Part shown: piece after piece, positions 42,033-51,207 of the stretch | Layout of the letters: every line of letters begins with the position of its first letter | Numbering within the stretch: position 1 is the first letter of the stretch | NCBI RefSeq assembly: GCF_001426245.1 | Contig: NZ_LMCM01000008.1 | Span: 353,888 to 417,887 of the forward strand | DNA: 64,000 nt | Reading direction: 5' to 3' | Source: Phycicoccus sp. Root101 | GTDB lineage: Bacteria > Actinomycetota > Actinomycetes > Actinomycetales > Dermatophilaceae | Position numbers and translations under genes: made by a program | Notes under the pieces: model-generated | The model's database searches: none | Seen by the model: the letters and a program-made list of their open reading frames with translations, nothing else | What the model was told of the DNA's origin: nothing

Positions 42033-43181
42033 TCAGCGCTGGACGGTCTCGGTCAGGACTTGGCGGATGCCCATCTGATATCGGGGAATCCCGAACTGGC
42101 GCAGGGCGGAGCCGCGGGCCTTCCTAGCGATGTCTGCGGCCGTCACCGGGTCTGCGAGGAGTCGTTCCACGGCGAGAGCCACGGCCTCGGGGTCCTCAGG
42201 CGGCACGAGGATTCCCGTCACGCCGTCCTCGATTGATTCCAGATGCCCGCCGTAGGCCGCTGCGATGACCGGACGCGCTGAGAGCTGGGCCTCCACGACG
42301 ACGTTCCCGAAAGGCTCACGGACCGAGGGCGCGATGACGATGTCAGTTCTGTCGAAAGCGACATGGGAGGGCCAGACGTAGCCGGTGAATGACACCCTCT
42401 CTGCGACCTCCAGCCGTGCAGCGTCGGATCGCAACTGCTCTTCATACCACTCATACCCTGGGAACACCGAGCCAGCGACCTCAAGGGTCGCGTCTACACC
42501 TCGGTCCACCAGCACCTTGAGCGCTTGGATCGCCACGTGCGGGGCTTTGCGCGGCGACAACCGGCCGACGACAGCGAGTCGCAGCGCTCCATGGTTCGTC
42601 GAGTATGGAGTGGGGAGATCAGTGCGGTCTGGAACCCCGTTCATGACGATCACGCTCTTGCGGCGAAGGCGCGGAAAGACCTGCCAGACCGACGAGGCCG
42701 CCGTCTCCGAGATCAGGATGAGTCGATCGGCAGTGAGCAGCGGGGCGTTGAGCAGCCGTCCTGCGAGACTGCCGGCGGTGTCCTCGGCCTCGTGAACATG
42801 GCACACCACGGGCACTCGACGAAGACGGGCCAAGAATATCCACCACGGAATGGTGGTGGTGTTGACGTAGATTGCCTCGGGGTCCACATCGCCGATGAGT
42901 CGCCACATCGCCGGCAGTGTTCGCGCCAGCTCGACTGCCAACGACATGATGCCGCGTGCGGATAGGTACGAGCGCCGGAGGACGGGGAAGTCGACCACGC
43001 GCACGTCACAGCCACGGTCGACCAGCAGGGGCAGCAGCGGTCCTTGCTCGGGACAGGCGACCATGACCTGGGATCCGCCGTCGATCATCGCTGTAACTGA
43101 CTCGAGGAGCTGCAGGTCAGACCCATATACGTCGGCGCCCGGGTTGACGACGAGGATCCCAGCGCCGTTGGGGGGTGTCAC
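42033..43181 (-). CDS. GT4-type glycosyltransferase
   Basis: A 382-residue GT-B fold glycosyltransferase of family 4. The N-terminal acceptor domain begins ILVVNPGADVYGSDLQLLES, a typical G-x-E/D-x-x-L start; the C-terminal donor domain has LRLAVVGRLSPRKAPHVAIQ and the E-x7-E region APSVREPFGNVVVEAQLSAR then PVIAAAYGGHLESI, which bind the nucleotide sugar. No N-terminal membrane helix: it probably works at the inner membrane face. It is the last gene of the minus-strand pair; its GTG overlaps the upstream stop (GTGA). The sugar added is not predictable. Codon use is less GC-rich than in the core genes. Confidence 0.93.
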   Translation of the reverse strand: MTPPNGAGILVVNPGADVYGSDLQLLESVTAMIDGGSQVMVACPEQGPLLPLLVDRGCDVRVVDFPVLRRSYLSARGIMSLAVELARTLPAMWRLIGDVDPEAIYVNTTTIPWWIFLARLRRVPVVCHVHEAEDTAGSLAGRLLNAPLLTADRLILISETAASSVWQVFPRLRRKSVIVMNGVPDRTDLPTPYSTNHGALRLAVVGRLSPRKAPHVAIQALKVLVDRGVDATLEVAGSVFPGYEWYEEQLRSDAARLEVAERVSFTGYVWPSHVAFDRTDIVIAPSVREPFGNVVVEAQLSARPVIAAAYGGHLESIEDGVTGILVPPEDPEAVALAVERLLADPVTAADIARKARGSALRQFGIPRYQMGIRQVLTETVQR

Positions 43182-44440
43182 GCGGATTCCCGGACAGGAT
43201 CGGGAGCAGCTGGAGCTGGCGAATGGGCGGCCGGTTCGACCTGCAGGCTGACTAGGGCGAAAACGATGAAGGCGGCACTGGCGTCAAAGAGGCCGCTCTC
43301 CAGAGCGCTCCTCGGCACCATGAACACGAGCAGTGCCAACCACAGCGGACGCCACGGGCGTGGAGAGGCCATCGCGCCGACAAACGCAAGGCATACCCAT
43401 AAGGCGGCGAGCGCGAGGCCGACAAATCCGACCTGTACCAAGGCGGAGATCCAGCTACTGTCCAGCAGCTGTGTCTGCCAATACTGACCCGATACTGGGA
43501 CATACTTGAGAGCCAGACCACCTCCGAACCACTTCTGGAAGGTGGCTCCGTCGAACGAGAGGGCCGCCTGCCACGCGATGGTGCGCGAGCTCAAGGTGGT
43601 GACGTTCGAGCTCCCGCCGCGAAACAGAAGCTCGGTGATCACGGGGGTGGAGAGCGCCACCCATGCGGCCACCGGCACCGCCGCCGCGCAAGTGATGAAG
43701 GCGGGTACCGAAAGCACGCGCGACTGGAGGATGAGGACAAAGGCGGCGACGACGAATGTGGCAGTGGTGGTGCGAGATCCTGTCAACCACATCACGGCGA
43801 ACCCGGTCACGCCAGCCGCCAGGTGCCAGACGCGAGCAACGCTCTCCTTCGCATGGTGCATGACGAACAGGACAACCACGCCGCAGGCGAACGCGATCTC
43901 GTTTGAGGCCAGGGAGGGCAGGCCGCCCTCCAACCGACCTGAGCGCAGGGTTCCGACACCGGTGACAGCCGAGACAGCGGCCACTGATGCCAAAGACCCA
44001 ACCACGCTGGCTATCAGCCGGTCCGTCTCGAAGGCACTGGCCAGGAACGCGATGCTCATGACGAGCATCGCGACGCGTACGGCGATAACGGCAGCCGGTA
44101 CCGTGCTTCCCGCCGCCCATCCCCCGACAACGGACGCCACGAGGTAGCTGGCTGCTATCACGATCGTCCGAGTGCCGATGGCATGGCCCCGACGGCTTCT
44201 TCGGGCGGCGTTCGCGGCAATCGTCAACGCAGCCACTCCAAGCGCACCCTTGGCGAGGACGACGGGGTCGAGCGACCCGGAGAAGTAGGACTTCTGTCGC
44301 CAAGGAACAACGCACAGGACGAGCAAGAGGCAGCATGTCACGAGCAGCCACGTGGGTGCGCGGTCGTATGGGTCCTCGCCCGAGGCGGCGGTCGGGTTAC
44401 TTCGTACCGGGCGTGGGGGAAGGTCGACGAGGACCGCCAT
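43178..44440 (-). CDS. O-antigen polymerase/ligase-like membrane protein
   Basis: A 420-residue polytopic protein with 11-12 hydrophobic helices and a large periplasm-side loop between late helices (LFRGGSSNVTTLSSRTIAWQ...KWFGGGLALKYVPVSGQYWQ), where Wzy/WaaL enzymes carry their R-x-x-x-W and G-x-G segments. SSRTIAWQAAL and FGGGLALKYVP fit that pattern. It likely joins repeat units into the polymer. ATG 44440 is chosen because AGGGGG lies 9 nt upstream; an in-frame ATG at 44461 adds seven residues. It is coupled to the following glycosyltransferase. Confidence 0.85.
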   Translation of the reverse strand: MAVLVDLPPRPVRSNPTAASGEDPYDRAPTWLLVTCCLLLVLCVVPWRQKSYFSGSLDPVVLAKGALGVAALTIAANAARRSRRGHAIGTRTIVIAASYLVASVVGGWAAGSTVPAAVIAVRVAMLVMSIAFLASAFETDRLIASVVGSLASVAAVSAVTGVGTLRSGRLEGGLPSLASNEIAFACGVVVLFVMHHAKESVARVWHLAAGVTGFAVMWLTGSRTTTATFVVAAFVLILQSRVLSVPAFITCAAAVPVAAWVALSTPVITELLFRGGSSNVTTLSSRTIAWQAALSFDGATFQKWFGGGLALKYVPVSGQYWQTQLLDSSWISALVQVGFVGLALAALWVCLAFVGAMASPRPWRPLWLALLVFMVPRSALESGLFDASAAFIVFALVSLQVEPAAHSPAPAAPDPVRESA

Positions 44441-44692
44441 GTTGATCGACCCCCTACGCATCGGCTGACCGGTACCCGCCTACGGAAACCAGTGGCTGGC
44501 CCCAACGATGCCTTGTCACCCAGCGTAGGGCCTCATGCAAATGGTGGAACCCGTCCATTCGTGGGTCCCCAGAGTCAGCGTCAGCGCTTTGACGACGGCA
44601 ACGGCCTCGGCGTAGTCCGCGTCACCCATTTGTGGGTGTATCAGGACCACCTCGACACCTCAAAATTGAGGTGGCGAACCGAAGGGGTGGCG
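44441..44692. promoter_or_regulatory. Divergent control region with nested inverted repeats
   Basis: About 250 bp between the O-antigen polymerase gene (minus) and the phosphatase-like gene (plus). CACCCA-TTTG-TGGGTG (44623-44638) and CACCTCAA-AA-TTGAGGTG (44656-44673) are clean inverted repeats; an imperfect one spans about 44546-44568. The second ends 19 bp upstream of the phosphatase-like start codon, a natural operator position. No RNA family is recognised. Confidence 0.5.
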
Positions 44693-45346
44693 GTGGAGCA
44701 AATACTGGTGATCTGTACGACGGATGTGTGTGTGGCGCCGGCGATGGCTCTCTCGCTCGAGAGGGCCCTGAGAACAGTTGGTGTGTGCGAGGTGATGGTG
44801 ACCTCGGCAGGTTTGCGCCCCGGTTCAGCACGGTGCGCCGAACAACGCGGACGACATCGAGTCGACCTGCTTGATCACAACGCCAGGACCGCGAGACCGC
44901 GCTTGGTGACGGCCAACCTCGTTACGGCAGCGGACATGGTCCTCACATCGCAGTCCCGCCTGCGTGGGGTGGCTCGAGCCCTGGACCTCTCGAGCGCCGC
45001 CAAGACATTTTCGATCATGGAGGCGGGTGAGCTCGCCAAGGCCGTTCCCTGGCCCGCGAGTCCATCGCTGCACGGTCAGATGTGTTCGGTGCCGGTGAAT
45101 TGGTTGGTCAAGGAGATGGATGCGCTGCGCGGGACCGTGGCGCCACCGGTGCGGAGTGCCGCGCTACGGCATTGGATACCTTGGCGGGGCGGGTACGAAC
45201 AAGCGGCGTGGGCCGCGGGCTTCGACCTTTCAGACCCACACAGCGAGGCAGGGAGGCACCGTGACCTCCACCATCGCCTCGACCAGTCGGCCGGTCTCGT
45301 GGCCGACGCACTGGTGATGGGCCTTGTCGCGTCAGGTACCAACTAG
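44693..45346 (+). CDS. Low-molecular-weight phosphatase-like protein with altered P-loop
   Basis: A 217-residue protein resembling LMW protein tyrosine phosphatases that normally dephosphorylate BY-kinases such as the neighbouring one. The N-terminus QILVICTTDVCVAPAMALSL aligns with the canonical V-C-x-G-N-x-C-R-S-P: the first Cys is kept, but the essential Arg is Val and the G-N is T-D. ADMVLTSQSRLRGVARALDL and the C-terminal DLSDPHSEAGRHRDL keep family features, including an Asp-Pro near the expected general acid. A ~40-residue insertion (HGQMCSVPVNWLVK...) is unusual. Activity is therefore doubtful; it may be a binding pseudo-phosphatase. GTG 44693 has AAGGGG 5 nt upstream. It abuts the convergent wzc-like gene with no gap. 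Confidence 0.75.
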   Translation: MEQILVICTTDVCVAPAMALSLERALRTVGVCEVMVTSAGLRPGSARCAEQRGRHRVDLLDHNARTARPRLVTANLVTAADMVLTSQSRLRGVARALDLSSAAKTFSIMEAGELAKAVPWPASPSLHGQMCSVPVNWLVKEMDALRGTVAPPVRSAALRHWIPWRGGYEQAAWAAGFDLSDPHSEAGRHRDLHHRLDQSAGLVADALVMGLVASGTN

Positions 45347-46912
45347 TCAGCGAGAAGTCTTGCGGCGCACCATACCGAACGCCGAACCGGACGGATCGGG
45401 CGCGATGGACGACTGCGCCGAGGCCGGGGCGCCGCGGCCGTCCTTCGACTGTGATCCCCGTCCGGCCACCTCTGCATCGCCTTTCGCGACCCTGGGCACG
45501 GCGCCGCCCTCGGCATGCAATTCGGCAGCTGAGTTCCAGTCGAGGTCAGGCGGAGTCAGCGGTGCGTAGTCCTCGTTGTGGTAGCGAAGGTCGCGTTGAC
45601 CACGGGGAGGGACCATCGTGACGATCGTGCCGATGATACGCGCTTGCACTGCTTCGAGATCAGCGAAGGCCCGGGTGAGTTGTTCGCGCCTGGTCGACGC
45701 GTACTTCGCGACCATGACCGCACCATCCGCGCTGCGCGCGAGCACAGCCGCATCGCTGACCGGGAGTACGGGAGGTGCGTCGAAGATGACGAAGTCGAAC
45801 TTCTCGCGCAAGGTCTGGATCACCGTCGCCATCGTCTGAGAAGCCAATAGGCGAGTGGGGTCCGGCGGAAGTGTTCCGGCGGCGAGAATGCTGAGGAGTC
45901 CGCGGTGCCACGGCAGCAGAGCGTCTTCCAGATCAAGTTGGCCCGCCAGCACGTTCGAGAGCCCGATGCTGCCATCGACGCCCATTAGGGTCGAGCTCAT
46001 GGGGCGCCGCATGTCGGCCTCCACGAGGCACACCCGCAGGGAGGATTGCGCGAGGGCGATCGCAAGGTTGCAGGCCGTCGTGCTCTTGCCTTCAGCCGCC
46101 AAGGCCGACGTCACCACGATGAGGCGGGGTGGGCTGTCCACGTCAACGAATTGGAGGGTCGTCCGCAGGGACCGGAACTCCTCCACGGCCCGCCCCTGCC
46201 CGTCCAGGGTGATCAAGGGTTTTGTCTTCGCCTGGGGGTTCGTGCTGATCAGGGCCAAAGCAGCCCGACCGGTGAGCTTCTCTAGCTCAGAGCCCTTTAC
46301 CGTGGTGTCCTGCTGCTCGCGTAGGACGGCAAGCACCACCCCTAGGGCGAGTCCAGCAAGCAGGCCCAGCGCGAGGTTGAGGGGGATCCGCGGGGATGCC
46401 GGGGACTGAGGTGTCTGGCCGGGGACGGTGGTGGTGACCTTGACCGGGGACTGGCCGCCCACACGGGGGGTCTCGAGGCGCTCGATGACGGACCCGAACT
46501 GGGAACCGGTGGCGTTCACGATGTCGCGAGCCTGAGTGGCCGAGGTGTCCGTCGCCGTGATCGTGATCAGCACGGTATCGGCAGGATTCTCCGCCGTGAC
46601 CATCTTCCGAAGGTCGGAGACCGTGAGGTCGAGACCGAGCTTGTCGATGACGGGTTGAAGAACCGTCGGGCTGTCGATCACCTGCGGGTAGGACTTCACT
46701 CGCTGCATGGCGAACTGGGAGCTCTGGTAGATCGAGGGCGTGTCAGAGCCCCCGTCCGAAGCACTGATGGCGACGAACAGCGTCGCATTGGCCGTGTAGG
46801 TGGGAACGGCTAGGTAGCTCAGGACGCCAGCACTGAGCACTCCTAGGACAGTCGCTGCCAAGACTATGCGCCAACGCTTGAACAGGACATGCAGATAGGC
46901 GCGGAGTGTCAC
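45347..46912 (-). CDS. Wzz-type chain-length regulator fused to BY-kinase
   Basis: 521 residues controlling polymer length and export. The N-terminus has a cytoplasmic start, helix (IVLAATVLGVLSAGVLSYLA), a Wzz-like extracellular region and a second helix (LALGLLAGLALGVVLAVLRE). The C-terminal kinase has Walker A SALAAEGKSTTACNLA near residue 285, Walker A' CLVEADMRRP and Walker B DFVIFDAPPV. The tail has only two Tyr (RYHNEDYAPL) and then a Gly/Ala/Ser-rich segment, not a dense Tyr cluster. GTG 46912 follows a textbook AGGAGGT site, so longer readings were rejected. Its phosphatase partner may be the degenerate neighbour. Confidence 0.94.
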   Translation of the reverse strand: MTLRAYLHVLFKRWRIVLAATVLGVLSAGVLSYLAVPTYTANATLFVAISASDGGSDTPSIYQSSQFAMQRVKSYPQVIDSPTVLQPVIDKLGLDLTVSDLRKMVTAENPADTVLITITATDTSATQARDIVNATGSQFGSVIERLETPRVGGQSPVKVTTTVPGQTPQSPASPRIPLNLALGLLAGLALGVVLAVLREQQDTTVKGSELEKLTGRAALALISTNPQAKTKPLITLDGQGRAVEEFRSLRTTLQFVDVDSPPRLIVVTSALAAEGKSTTACNLAIALAQSSLRVCLVEADMRRPMSSTLMGVDGSIGLSNVLAGQLDLEDALLPWHRGLLSILAAGTLPPDPTRLLASQTMATVIQTLREKFDFVIFDAPPVLPVSDAAVLARSADGAVMVAKYASTRREQLTRAFADLEAVQARIIGTIVTMVPPRGQRDLRYHNEDYAPLTPPDLDWNSAAELHAEGGAVPRVAKGDAEVAGRGSQSKDGRGAPASAQSSIAPDPSGSAFGMVRRKTSR

Positions 46913-47074
46913 GACGGCACCTCCTGTTCCCAAACATCGACCGGCTGAGGGCCGGTGCGGCGGCCCGCAGACCACCCAGTGTCGGAGCACCGAGGGCGCA
47001 TTGCGCTAGTCCGAACGGTTGCCATGGGCCGTGCCCTTTCGGTGATCGTCATTGGTCAGACCTTTCTCAAGGTC
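46913..47074 (-). promoter_or_regulatory. Region upstream of the BY-kinase gene
   Basis: 162 bp between the CDP-alcohol phosphotransferase stop and the BY-kinase start. It contains the strong AGGAGGT ribosome binding site. I see no clear terminator or -10 element, so the two genes may be cotranscribed. Confidence 0.35.
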
Positions 47075-47854
47075 TCAAGAGCTGAGTCGGGGAGCAAGGC
47101 TGCGGTACCAGCGAGGGGCGCCGGCAGCCACGTAGAGCGCGGTCCCAAGCATCATCAACGCGTAGACAGGAAGGAACATCGCCTTGACGCCCCAGAACGC
47201 AAACAGGACACACAGCAAGCCGTAGTCCGTAGGCGCTGCCACGAGAGATCGCAAGATCGGGGCGGTGCCCGGCGAGGTCGCCACGGCTGTGGGCGCTGCG
47301 TCGGTGCCGGCTGTGCGAGCGGCGTCCAGCCTCCGTAGGAGGTCGGTGAGGACGAAAGTGAAGAAGAAGACGTTCGCGACCGTTACGTACACCAGGGCCA
47401 CGACGATCCAGCCGATGGACGACCCCTCGCGATGAAGCGCTAGGGCCACGGCGAGATGCAATGTGCCGATCTTCACGCAGTCGACCACGTGGTCCAGCCA
47501 TTCACCGCGCGCCGACCCACCACCTGTCAGCCGAGCCACCTGGCCGTCTGCCGAGTCGAAGGCATATCCGGCTGCCAGCAGCAGGGCAACCACCGGGCCG
47601 ACCCAGGCGCTCGAACCGCCAAGGACGAGCACGGCGATTCCAGCAGTGGACAGGGCGGCGCTGATCGCCGTGACCGCGTTCGGACCCAGGCCCAACGTGT
47701 GCGCGACGGCGGCGATCAGGCGGCCAACGGGGCGGTTGACGAAGCGTGAGTACGCGGGAGCTCCTCGTTGGGGCTTGCCGTGCTGGCGCAGAGAGGACAA
47801 CGTGAGCGCGACAGTCTCCCGGGGTGTCGGTGAACCTGCGCGGGAGGCGGTCAT
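47075..47854 (-). CDS. CDP-alcohol phosphotransferase family enzyme
   Basis: A 259-residue membrane enzyme that transfers a phospho-alcohol from a CDP-alcohol, or joins a CDP-alcohol to a second alcohol. The full family motif is present: DSADGQVARLTGGGSARGEW followed by LDHVVD, that is D-x2-D-G-x2-A-R-x8-G-x3-D-x3-D. Five or six hydrophobic helices surround it. In phospholipid synthesis such proteins make phosphatidylglycerol or phosphatidylinositol phosphate, but location between a glycosyltransferase and a BY-kinase, with a cytidylyltransferase at the edge of the island, suggests a CDP-polyol-derived decoration of the polysaccharide. ATG 47854 overlaps the upstream glycosyltransferase stop (ATGA). 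Confidence 0.9.
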   Translation of the reverse strand: MTASRAGSPTPRETVALTLSSLRQHGKPQRGAPAYSRFVNRPVGRLIAAVAHTLGLGPNAVTAISAALSTAGIAVLVLGGSSAWVGPVVALLLAAGYAFDSADGQVARLTGGGSARGEWLDHVVDCVKIGTLHLAVALALHREGSSIGWIVVALVYVTVANVFFFTFVLTDLLRRLDAARTAGTDAAPTAVATSPGTAPILRSLVAAPTDYGLLCVLFAFWGVKAMFLPVYALMMLGTALYVAAGAPRWYRSLAPRLSS

Positions 47855-48996
47855 GCGTGGTCCACAGCCTTCCTGAAAGACAATTTCCGGGAGGAGGCGC
47901 CGCGGTGTTGGGCTCCTGCCAGGTCCAAGCAGAGTTGCTCGTAGCGGTCGGTCACTTCGTCCCAGTCGTATCGGGCGGCCTCTTCGAGCGCCAACATCCC
48001 TCGCTCGGCTACCGGACCGGGATCCGCTTCAGATTCCTCCAGCAGCGCCGTCACGTCCTTGCTGGAGGTCCAGAATCGTCCCGAGGTGCCTACCACTTCA
48101 CGGTTGAAGGAAACATCGAACGTCGAGCAGGGTGCGCCGGCTCCTATTGCTCGCAGTAGGGAGGGGTTGGTCCCTCCCACGGAGTGCCCGTGCCAGTAGA
48201 TGAACGCCCCGGAATACAGTTGGTCGAGGAGCTCCTGGTCCCACAGACCCCCGAGTAGCCTGACCCTGCCGTCCGCGAGGTGATGGATGCGTTGTGTGTA
48301 CGCGGCAGAGTACGGAGCGCTTCCAACGACCACCAACGGCATCCTGGCGGTGCTGCCGACGTATCCCTCGACGATCTCTGCGACGTGGTTCTCAGGCTCG
48401 AACCGGGCGACGACGAGGTGATACTGCTTCGGTCGTAGTCCGAGTTCGTCGAGTCGGTGCGGAGCATCTACCGGGGTGGGGGCGCCGTAGGTGATCAGGC
48501 GCGTGCCTGTTCTATGGGTAGTGGCGTAGTAGTCAGCTATCCCTTGCGCGTCCGCGATCAGGGCATCCGACCAGCGGACGGCCCAACCCTCGGCGCGTCG
48601 ATAGTAGTGCCTTCCCGCCCCTCCCCACTTGGCGCGTTGCCACTCGAGGCCGTCGACGTGGGTGGCCACCGGAATCCCCTTGGCGCGGAGGACTGGGAGA
48701 AAGGGCGAGTTGGCTGCGTTGAATACCAGTGCTACGTCGATGTCCTCTCGGATCACGGCGTGGGCGACCGAGAGTCCTGAGTGGGACAGTGTCTCGAGGG
48801 TGCGGTGCCGCAGGGCAGGGAGCACGACGGTACGCATGCCCAAGTAGTGTCTGGGGATTTCGTCACGACTGCCACGGCAGTAGACGACCACTGAGTGTCC
48901 CCGTTCGGCTAGGCGCTGCCCGACCTCCTCGATGCAGGTCTCGAACCCCCCGTAGCGGGCGGGGACGCCTCGTGTCCCGATCATGGCGATGTGCAT
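47851..48996 (-). CDS. GT4-type glycosyltransferase with DUF1972-like N-terminus
   Basis: 381 residues. The N-terminus HIAMIGTRGVPARYGGFETC then IEEVGQRLAERGHSVVVYCR is the hallmark of DUF1972-containing glycosyltransferases, several of which act as rhamnosyltransferases in exopolysaccharide synthesis. HVDGLEWQRAKWGGAGRHYY and ALIADAQGIADYYA follow. The donor domain includes YHLVVARFEPENHVAEIVEG, and YWHGHSVGGTNPSLLRAIGA carries the expected acceptor-end motif. ATG 48996 is preceded by GAGGGAAG and matches the family start; the longer frame upstream is unrelated in composition. Rhamnose as the transferred sugar is only a family-based guess. Confidence 0.93.
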   Translation of the reverse strand: MHIAMIGTRGVPARYGGFETCIEEVGQRLAERGHSVVVYCRGSRDEIPRHYLGMRTVVLPALRHRTLETLSHSGLSVAHAVIREDIDVALVFNAANSPFLPVLRAKGIPVATHVDGLEWQRAKWGGAGRHYYRRAEGWAVRWSDALIADAQGIADYYATTHRTGTRLITYGAPTPVDAPHRLDELGLRPKQYHLVVARFEPENHVAEIVEGYVGSTARMPLVVVGSAPYSAAYTQRIHHLADGRVRLLGGLWDQELLDQLYSGAFIYWHGHSVGGTNPSLLRAIGAGAPCSTFDVSFNREVVGTSGRFWTSSKDVTALLEESEADPGPVAERGMLALEEAARYDWDEVTDRYEQLCLDLAGAQHRGASSRKLSFRKAVDHA

Positions 48997-49368
48997 GACT
49001 ACTTCCCTCAGTGTGTGACCGGACGGCGTGCCGAAAGCCGATGTCGTGTCGTGGTCGTGCTGCAGGTCGACTTCCGAGACGAGCCCAAGGCAGCAGCCGC
49101 CCTCGCCGACAGGTGGTCGTCGGAGCCTGCCGAACTCAGCCCTCGTCGTCGCGGGCGCCTGGGTAGACGGAGTGCGGTCGGCAACACCATCGTGCTCACG
49201 TACCCCCGTCGATCGATGTGAGGCCCATCCTGTCCGACGCACACGGCTGCGACCTCATCCAAAAGGTGGAGCCTCAGGCAAGCCGCGAGCGCGCCCGGAC
49301 CCATGTCGGCTCCCGTCGAGTTGCATCCCGACGGGAGCCGACTTGCGACCGGACGCCAGTCGCGCCGA
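48997..49368. other. Intergenic region between glycosyltransferase and beta-helix genes
   Basis: 372 bp without a credible gene. It carries the promoter area of the minus-strand glycosyltransferase (I see no clear -10) and a strong terminator-like hairpin at 49305-49342. No RNA or repeat family recognised. Confidence 0.4.
49305..49342 (-). terminator. Perfect 14-bp hairpin after the beta-helix gene
   Basis: 49305-49318 pairs with 49329-49342 around a 10-nt loop. It lies 27 bp beyond the stop of the minus-strand beta-helix gene and is the likely end of that transcript. Confidence 0.75.
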
Positions 49369-51207
49369 CTAGCGCCCCCAGACGCCTAGCCACCGCGCGC
49401 CCGCAGGACGGTCGGTCAGAGCTGCGATGTCGCTGGGCAAGCTCACCGCAGCCGAGTTCGCGGCTGCCCGAGCGGTCGTGGTCAACGAACCCCCGCTCCC
49501 TACGACGGTCACTCCGTCGTAGGACACGCTCCTGTTGTCCTGGGACGTCGCGCTGCGGAAACGCGCCACAGAGGTGTACACCGCGGGGTTCCCCGCACCG
49601 TTGCTCCACACGTGGGTCCACTGGGGTGAGACCGTCGGACGGTTGTAGAGGTTGGCGGCGGTCGTGACGCCGATCTGCTTGGCCGTGCGAGTGTGCGTGT
49701 AGTCCTCGACGCATAGCAGGCAGTTGCCCGACTTCGTCCCTCCGATGACGTTGTTCTTGACCTCGATCTGGCCCAAGAGCCACGTCATCGTGGGATCAGG
49801 GTAGACCTGTCGCGGGTCCCGACAGCACCGAGTGTTGGCAGCCAGACGGCCGTCTTGCACGAGGTTCAGTTCGCGCGCGTTGCCCACGACGGTGTTGTTC
49901 CAGATGCGGACGTTGCTGATGTTGTTGACCTTGACGCCGTTGCCGGCGTTATTAAGGATCAAGTTGTCTGCGACGACGGCTCGGGCGGAGATCTCCAGCG
50001 AGATGCCGTGCCCATGGTTAGCCGTGATGTTGTTCTTGAGGGCCCGAATGTCGTACGTGGACTCGTCTGCCCAGAAGCCAGGGCCGTTGTTGCCCGTGAT
50101 GGAGCTCTCGCTGACCGTCACGGTCCGCATACGGCTCACCTTGATTCCGCCCGAGACTGGAGCGTTGTTGAAGTGCTCCGTGTTGTTGCCTCGAACCAGG
50201 CTCCGCAGAACTCTGAGCCTGTCGGCCATGGACGCGTGCATGCCGAGCATTCCCGACCTGGTGATGGTGACCTGGTTGAGCGTGATGTCTGAATTGAGGG
50301 CGGAGATCCCGGTGGTGGCCATCTGATCGATGGTGATGTTGGCCAGGGAGATCCGAGGTGCTTCCAAGGTGATGGCACCCATGTGCCACACGCTGCTCCC
50401 GAAGCGCCGCATCCCGAAACCTCGGAGCAGCACGCCGGGGGCGTGCACAGACATCGCCTTGGCAATGTCTGTGCCGCGCATTGCGGATCTGGTGGGATCG
50501 CTGCCGACGTACAGGGACGAGGAAGCCGTGTCAAGATAGAAGGTCCCCGGCTGGACCAGGGCAAGAGTCTTGACCTGACGCTGGGAGATCCCGTCGCGGA
50601 AGACCATGTCTGGGTGAGCTGCCATGGGGTACGCCGGGTTGACGAAGCCCCATCCTGGTGAGCTGCCGTCAGCCGCTCCCTTCGTGTACGTCGGGCTCGC
50701 GTCGAAGCGCGGCGTCCAACCGTCGTGCCGCCAGACGGTGCCCACCTTCGTCCAGCCAGCTATAGGAACGCTGCCATCGATCCACACCGACTCGCCCGGA
50801 TAGTTCTGGATGGTCACCGTCTTGTTGACTGCCACCCCTTCGTGGAAGACCCCCCGCCGGAGCACGATTGTCCCGCCGGCCGGCGCGACCTGCAGTGCGC
50901 GACCGAGGCTGCGGACCGGTCGGGCCAAAGAGCCGCTGTTGGTGTCAGCGCCGGAGTTGGACACGAAGATAGAGCCCGCCGGTATGGGATAGCGGGCGGC
51001 GCCTACACGTGCTGACCCACCCCAGTCAGCGCGCCGGGCACTGACGGCCGCTGAAGCGTGGGGCTGGGACCCGCCTGGGATCAATGGTGGGAAACCGGTG
51101 ACGAGTGCTGACGTGACGATGGTGGTGACAGCGACCCGAGCCGATATCCGGCGCGTGCGCCGAGCGGGGCGCGCCAAGAGTCGGCGCGTGCTGGACGTGT
51201 TGTTCAT
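49369..51207 (-). CDS. Secreted right-handed parallel beta-helix protein
   Basis: 612 residues. A long Arg-rich n-region and hydrophobic core (RRISARVAVTTIVTSALVTG) form a signal sequence, possibly of the Tat-like or long type. The IFVSNSGADTNSGSLARPVR block starts the parallel beta-helix of the pectate-lyase-like fold, followed by repeated coils rich in Asn-Asn ladders and V-I-x-N patterns (SLANITIDQMATTGISALNS; LRSLVRGNNTEHFNNAPVSG; ARAVVADNLILNNAGNGVKV). Such proteins are often polysaccharide lyases, epimerases or glycan-binding proteins. No specific catalytic set is identifiable. Two Cys-rich spots (TRCCRDPRQ; GNCLLCVED) may form disulfides. ATG 51207 has GAGAGG upstream. It could trim or remodel the polymer made by this island. 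Confidence 0.85.
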   Translation of the reverse strand: MNNTSSTRRLLARPARRTRRISARVAVTTIVTSALVTGFPPLIPGGSQPHASAAVSARRADWGGSARVGAARYPIPAGSIFVSNSGADTNSGSLARPVRSLGRALQVAPAGGTIVLRRGVFHEGVAVNKTVTIQNYPGESVWIDGSVPIAGWTKVGTVWRHDGWTPRFDASPTYTKGAADGSSPGWGFVNPAYPMAAHPDMVFRDGISQRQVKTLALVQPGTFYLDTASSSLYVGSDPTRSAMRGTDIAKAMSVHAPGVLLRGFGMRRFGSSVWHMGAITLEAPRISLANITIDQMATTGISALNSDITLNQVTITRSGMLGMHASMADRLRVLRSLVRGNNTEHFNNAPVSGGIKVSRMRTVTVSESSITGNNGPGFWADESTYDIRALKNNITANHGHGISLEISARAVVADNLILNNAGNGVKVNNISNVRIWNNTVVGNARELNLVQDGRLAANTRCCRDPRQVYPDPTMTWLLGQIEVKNNVIGGTKSGNCLLCVEDYTHTRTAKQIGVTTAANLYNRPTVSPQWTHVWSNGAGNPAVYTSVARFRSATSQDNRSVSYDGVTVVGSGGSLTTTARAAANSAAVSLPSDIAALTDRPAGARWLGVWGR

